Shown here one piece after another: positions 61,749-62,717 of a stretch of DNA of 62,717 bases (position 1 is the first letter of the stretch; each line of letters opens with the position of its first letter). Location of the stretch: NCBI GenBank assembly GCA_938015595.1, contig CALLPI010000003.1, forward strand, positions 1 to 62,717, given 5' to 3'. This DNA comes from an uncultured Saprospiraceae bacterium (GTDB taxonomy: Bacteria > Bacteroidota > Bacteroidia > Chitinophagales > Saprospiraceae). The notes beneath the pieces are model-generated. The model searched no databases, was not told where the DNA came from, and was given only the letters and a program-made list of their open reading frames with translations. Both the position numbers and the translations under genes were made by a program.

Positions 61749-61805
61749 CCAAGTTTTGTGTATGATTTACAGAGATATTGTGCACAAAACTTGGTGGGTC
61801 GAACT
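61749..61805 (+). repeat. Dispersed imperfect palindrome, copy D (full length)
   Basis: Arm CCAAGTTTTGTGTA (61749-61762) and arm TGTGCACAAAACTTGG (61779-61794) surround TGATTTACAGAGATAT; the flank TGGGTCGAACT follows. Orientation as copy C. Located between the M48 gene and the T9SS cargo gene, next to a hairpin terminator. Confidence 0.8.
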
Positions 61806-61823
61806 ATAGGTAGGCTGTTAAAA

Positions 61824-61870
61824 CAAACAGCGCCCGAAGAGTAGCCTTCGAACGCTGCTTGCACTTGTTT
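61824..61870 (-). terminator. Hairpin terminator of the T9SS cargo gene
   Basis: CAGCG (61828-61832) with CGCTG (61853-61857), and inner CGAAG (61835-61839) with CTTCG (61846-61850), separated by a 2/2 internal loop; outer AAACA/TGTTT pairing is also possible. On the minus strand the stem is followed by TTTGTTTTAA. It lies about 45 bases after the stop at 61914. Confidence 0.6.
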
Positions 61871-61913
61871 CAGAGGAGGCTCAACGCCAGCTCTGGTGGA
61901 TGTTTGGAAAGAT

Positions 61914-62717
61914 TTACGCTCTCGGGATCACGAGACGGCGGGTGATAATCTGGCCATCCACCTGAATGGTCACAAAGTACGTACCAGCAGCCAGGCGAGC
62001 CGTATTGAGCTGCAGTAGATTTTCACCTACGTTCAGGTCAGATTCCAGGAACAATACCTGGCGGCCCAGTTGGTCCATAAAACGCACTACAGCTTCGGTT
62101 TCTTTCGGCGAGAATACGCGGAGATTGGCCGTATTGCCTACCATCGGGTTGGGGAATACCTGGCTTACTTCCAATTGGTCGCCGAATGCGTGGATGGAGC
62201 TGTTGGCATCCGTGCGTAGCGTGCCACAAGAGGTACAAGTGATGGTTGTAGCGCGGCAAGAGCTTTGCGTATTACAAGTGTTGTTGGTATTCACGTGTAG
62301 ATAAATAGGACCGCTAGTAGGCACAGTAAAGGTAAGCGGAGTAGTGCCGCAGGCAATGGCAGCACCGTTGGGCGTACCTGCACGTACAGTCAGGTAATCA
62401 GTGGCTATAGAGCTAGTTACCACATAAGTTGCGCCAGCTACAGCTCCGTTGATGGTATTATACTCACCGGCATACGTACAACTGCTGATGTTGAGCGTAG
62501 CAGTGCCGGAAGGGGCAGTTACTGTAATATAAGGTGTGGTATTGGTGCAGTTGCATGTAGAGGGCGGCGGCGGCGGCGTACAGGTCACCGACATGGTAAA
62601 GTTACCGGCAGCCGTGCCGAAGCCTGTCACCAGAATGTAGTAGATAGTACCATTAGTAGTGCTAAAGCTCACCTGCGATTGCAGGCCACAGAAGTCATCG
62701 TTGCCAGTCACACATAC
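61914..62717 (-). CDS. Secreted T9SS type A cargo protein, C-terminal part (5' end outside window)
   Basis: The frame is open to the right edge (the first codons in the window read VCVTGNDDFCGLQ), so at least 267 residues are present and the N-terminus is missing. SFSTTNGTIYYILVTGFGTA with AAGNFTMSV resembles the end of a pre-peptidase C-terminal-like beta sandwich. A PPPPP linker leads to a Cys-rich domain of about 110 residues (CNCTNTTPYITVTAPSGTAT to RATTITCTSC) of a kind I know only from Bacteroidota surface proteins. The last about 85 residues (VFPNPMVGNTANLRVF, FMDQLGRQVLFLE, LAAGTYFVTIQVDG) are a type A sorting domain, ending ITRRLVIPRA. The catalytic or binding role cannot be known without the missing part. 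Confidence 0.82.
   Translation of the reverse strand, partial: VCVTGNDDFCGLQSQVSFSTTNGTIYYILVTGFGTAAGNFTMSVTCTPPPPPSTCNCTNTTPYITVTAPSGTATLNISSCTYAGEYNTINGAVAGATYVVTSSIATDYLTVRAGTPNGAAIACGTTPLTFTVPTSGPIYLHVNTNNTCNTQSSCRATTITCTSCGTLRTDANSSIHAFGDQLEVSQVFPNPMVGNTANLRVFSPKETEAVVRFMDQLGRQVLFLESDLNVGENLLQLNTARLAAGTYFVTIQVDGQIITRRLVIPRA

Overview
The window looks like a chromosomal piece of a Bacteroidota bacterium, most like the Saprospiria/Chitinophagia branch (an inference from gene content; no 16S gene is present). Four things support this: type IX secretion (T9SS) sorting tails of both type A and type B; a giant SprB-repeat protein and TonB-dependent receptors with carboxypeptidase-like N-terminal domains; MqnD of the futalosine menaquinone route with a two-heme SdhC; and Bacteroidota-type promoters (TTG, 17-23 bases, TAnnTTTG) upstream of many genes. 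No rRNA, tRNA or CRISPR array was seen.

Layout. 1-430: end of an IS1-like element and a small damaged reading frame. 515-4153 (minus): pdeM, ccmB and a lipoprotein oligopeptidase. 4247-12445 (minus): a TonB-dependent receptor and a 1821-residue SprB-repeat surface protein. 12446-13733: a gene graveyard with a decayed DUF4397/T9SS gene, half of a palindromic repeat, the 3' end of an IS66 transposase and a decayed T9SS tail. 13785-22242: a PAP2-like membrane protein, kynurenine 3-monooxygenase, a phosphopantetheinyl transferase, mnmG, an LpxH-like hydrolase, a CCA-type nucleotidyltransferase and dusB. 22679-31654: ferritin, an A/T-rich beta-barrel/S41 peptidase pair, polX, a PLP decarboxylase, an RluA-type pseudouridine synthase, mqnD and mnmE. 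31726-34441: a possible 37-residue membrane protein and a second TonB-dependent receptor. 34730-38275: the sdhCAB operon. 38430-43915: a RecB-like helicase and parE. 44611-51207: a 2198-residue T9SS protein with PKD domains, a duplicated Cys-rich module pair and a Kazal-like domain. 51784-61631: an AsmA-like protein, RNase D, CinA, an M16 peptidase and an M48 lipoprotein peptidase. 61914-end: the C-terminus of another T9SS cargo protein.

Functional themes. MqnD makes menaquinone precursor and SdhCAB would use menaquinone. Five tRNA or RNA maturation enzymes (MnmG, MnmE, DusB, an RluA-family enzyme and a CCA/polyA-type enzyme) are scattered over 15 kb. The surface is represented by two receptors, three T9SS cargo proteins and several lipoprotein peptidases. 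A dispersed imperfect palindrome (arms CCAAGTTTTGTGCA and its complement) occurs in at least five places outside the cores of genes, and is the most interesting non-coding signal. Other points for a second look are the tandem A-B-A-B module in the 2198-residue protein, catalytic-site losses in PolX and in the RecB-like nuclease domain, and the 37-codon reading frame behind a full promoter.
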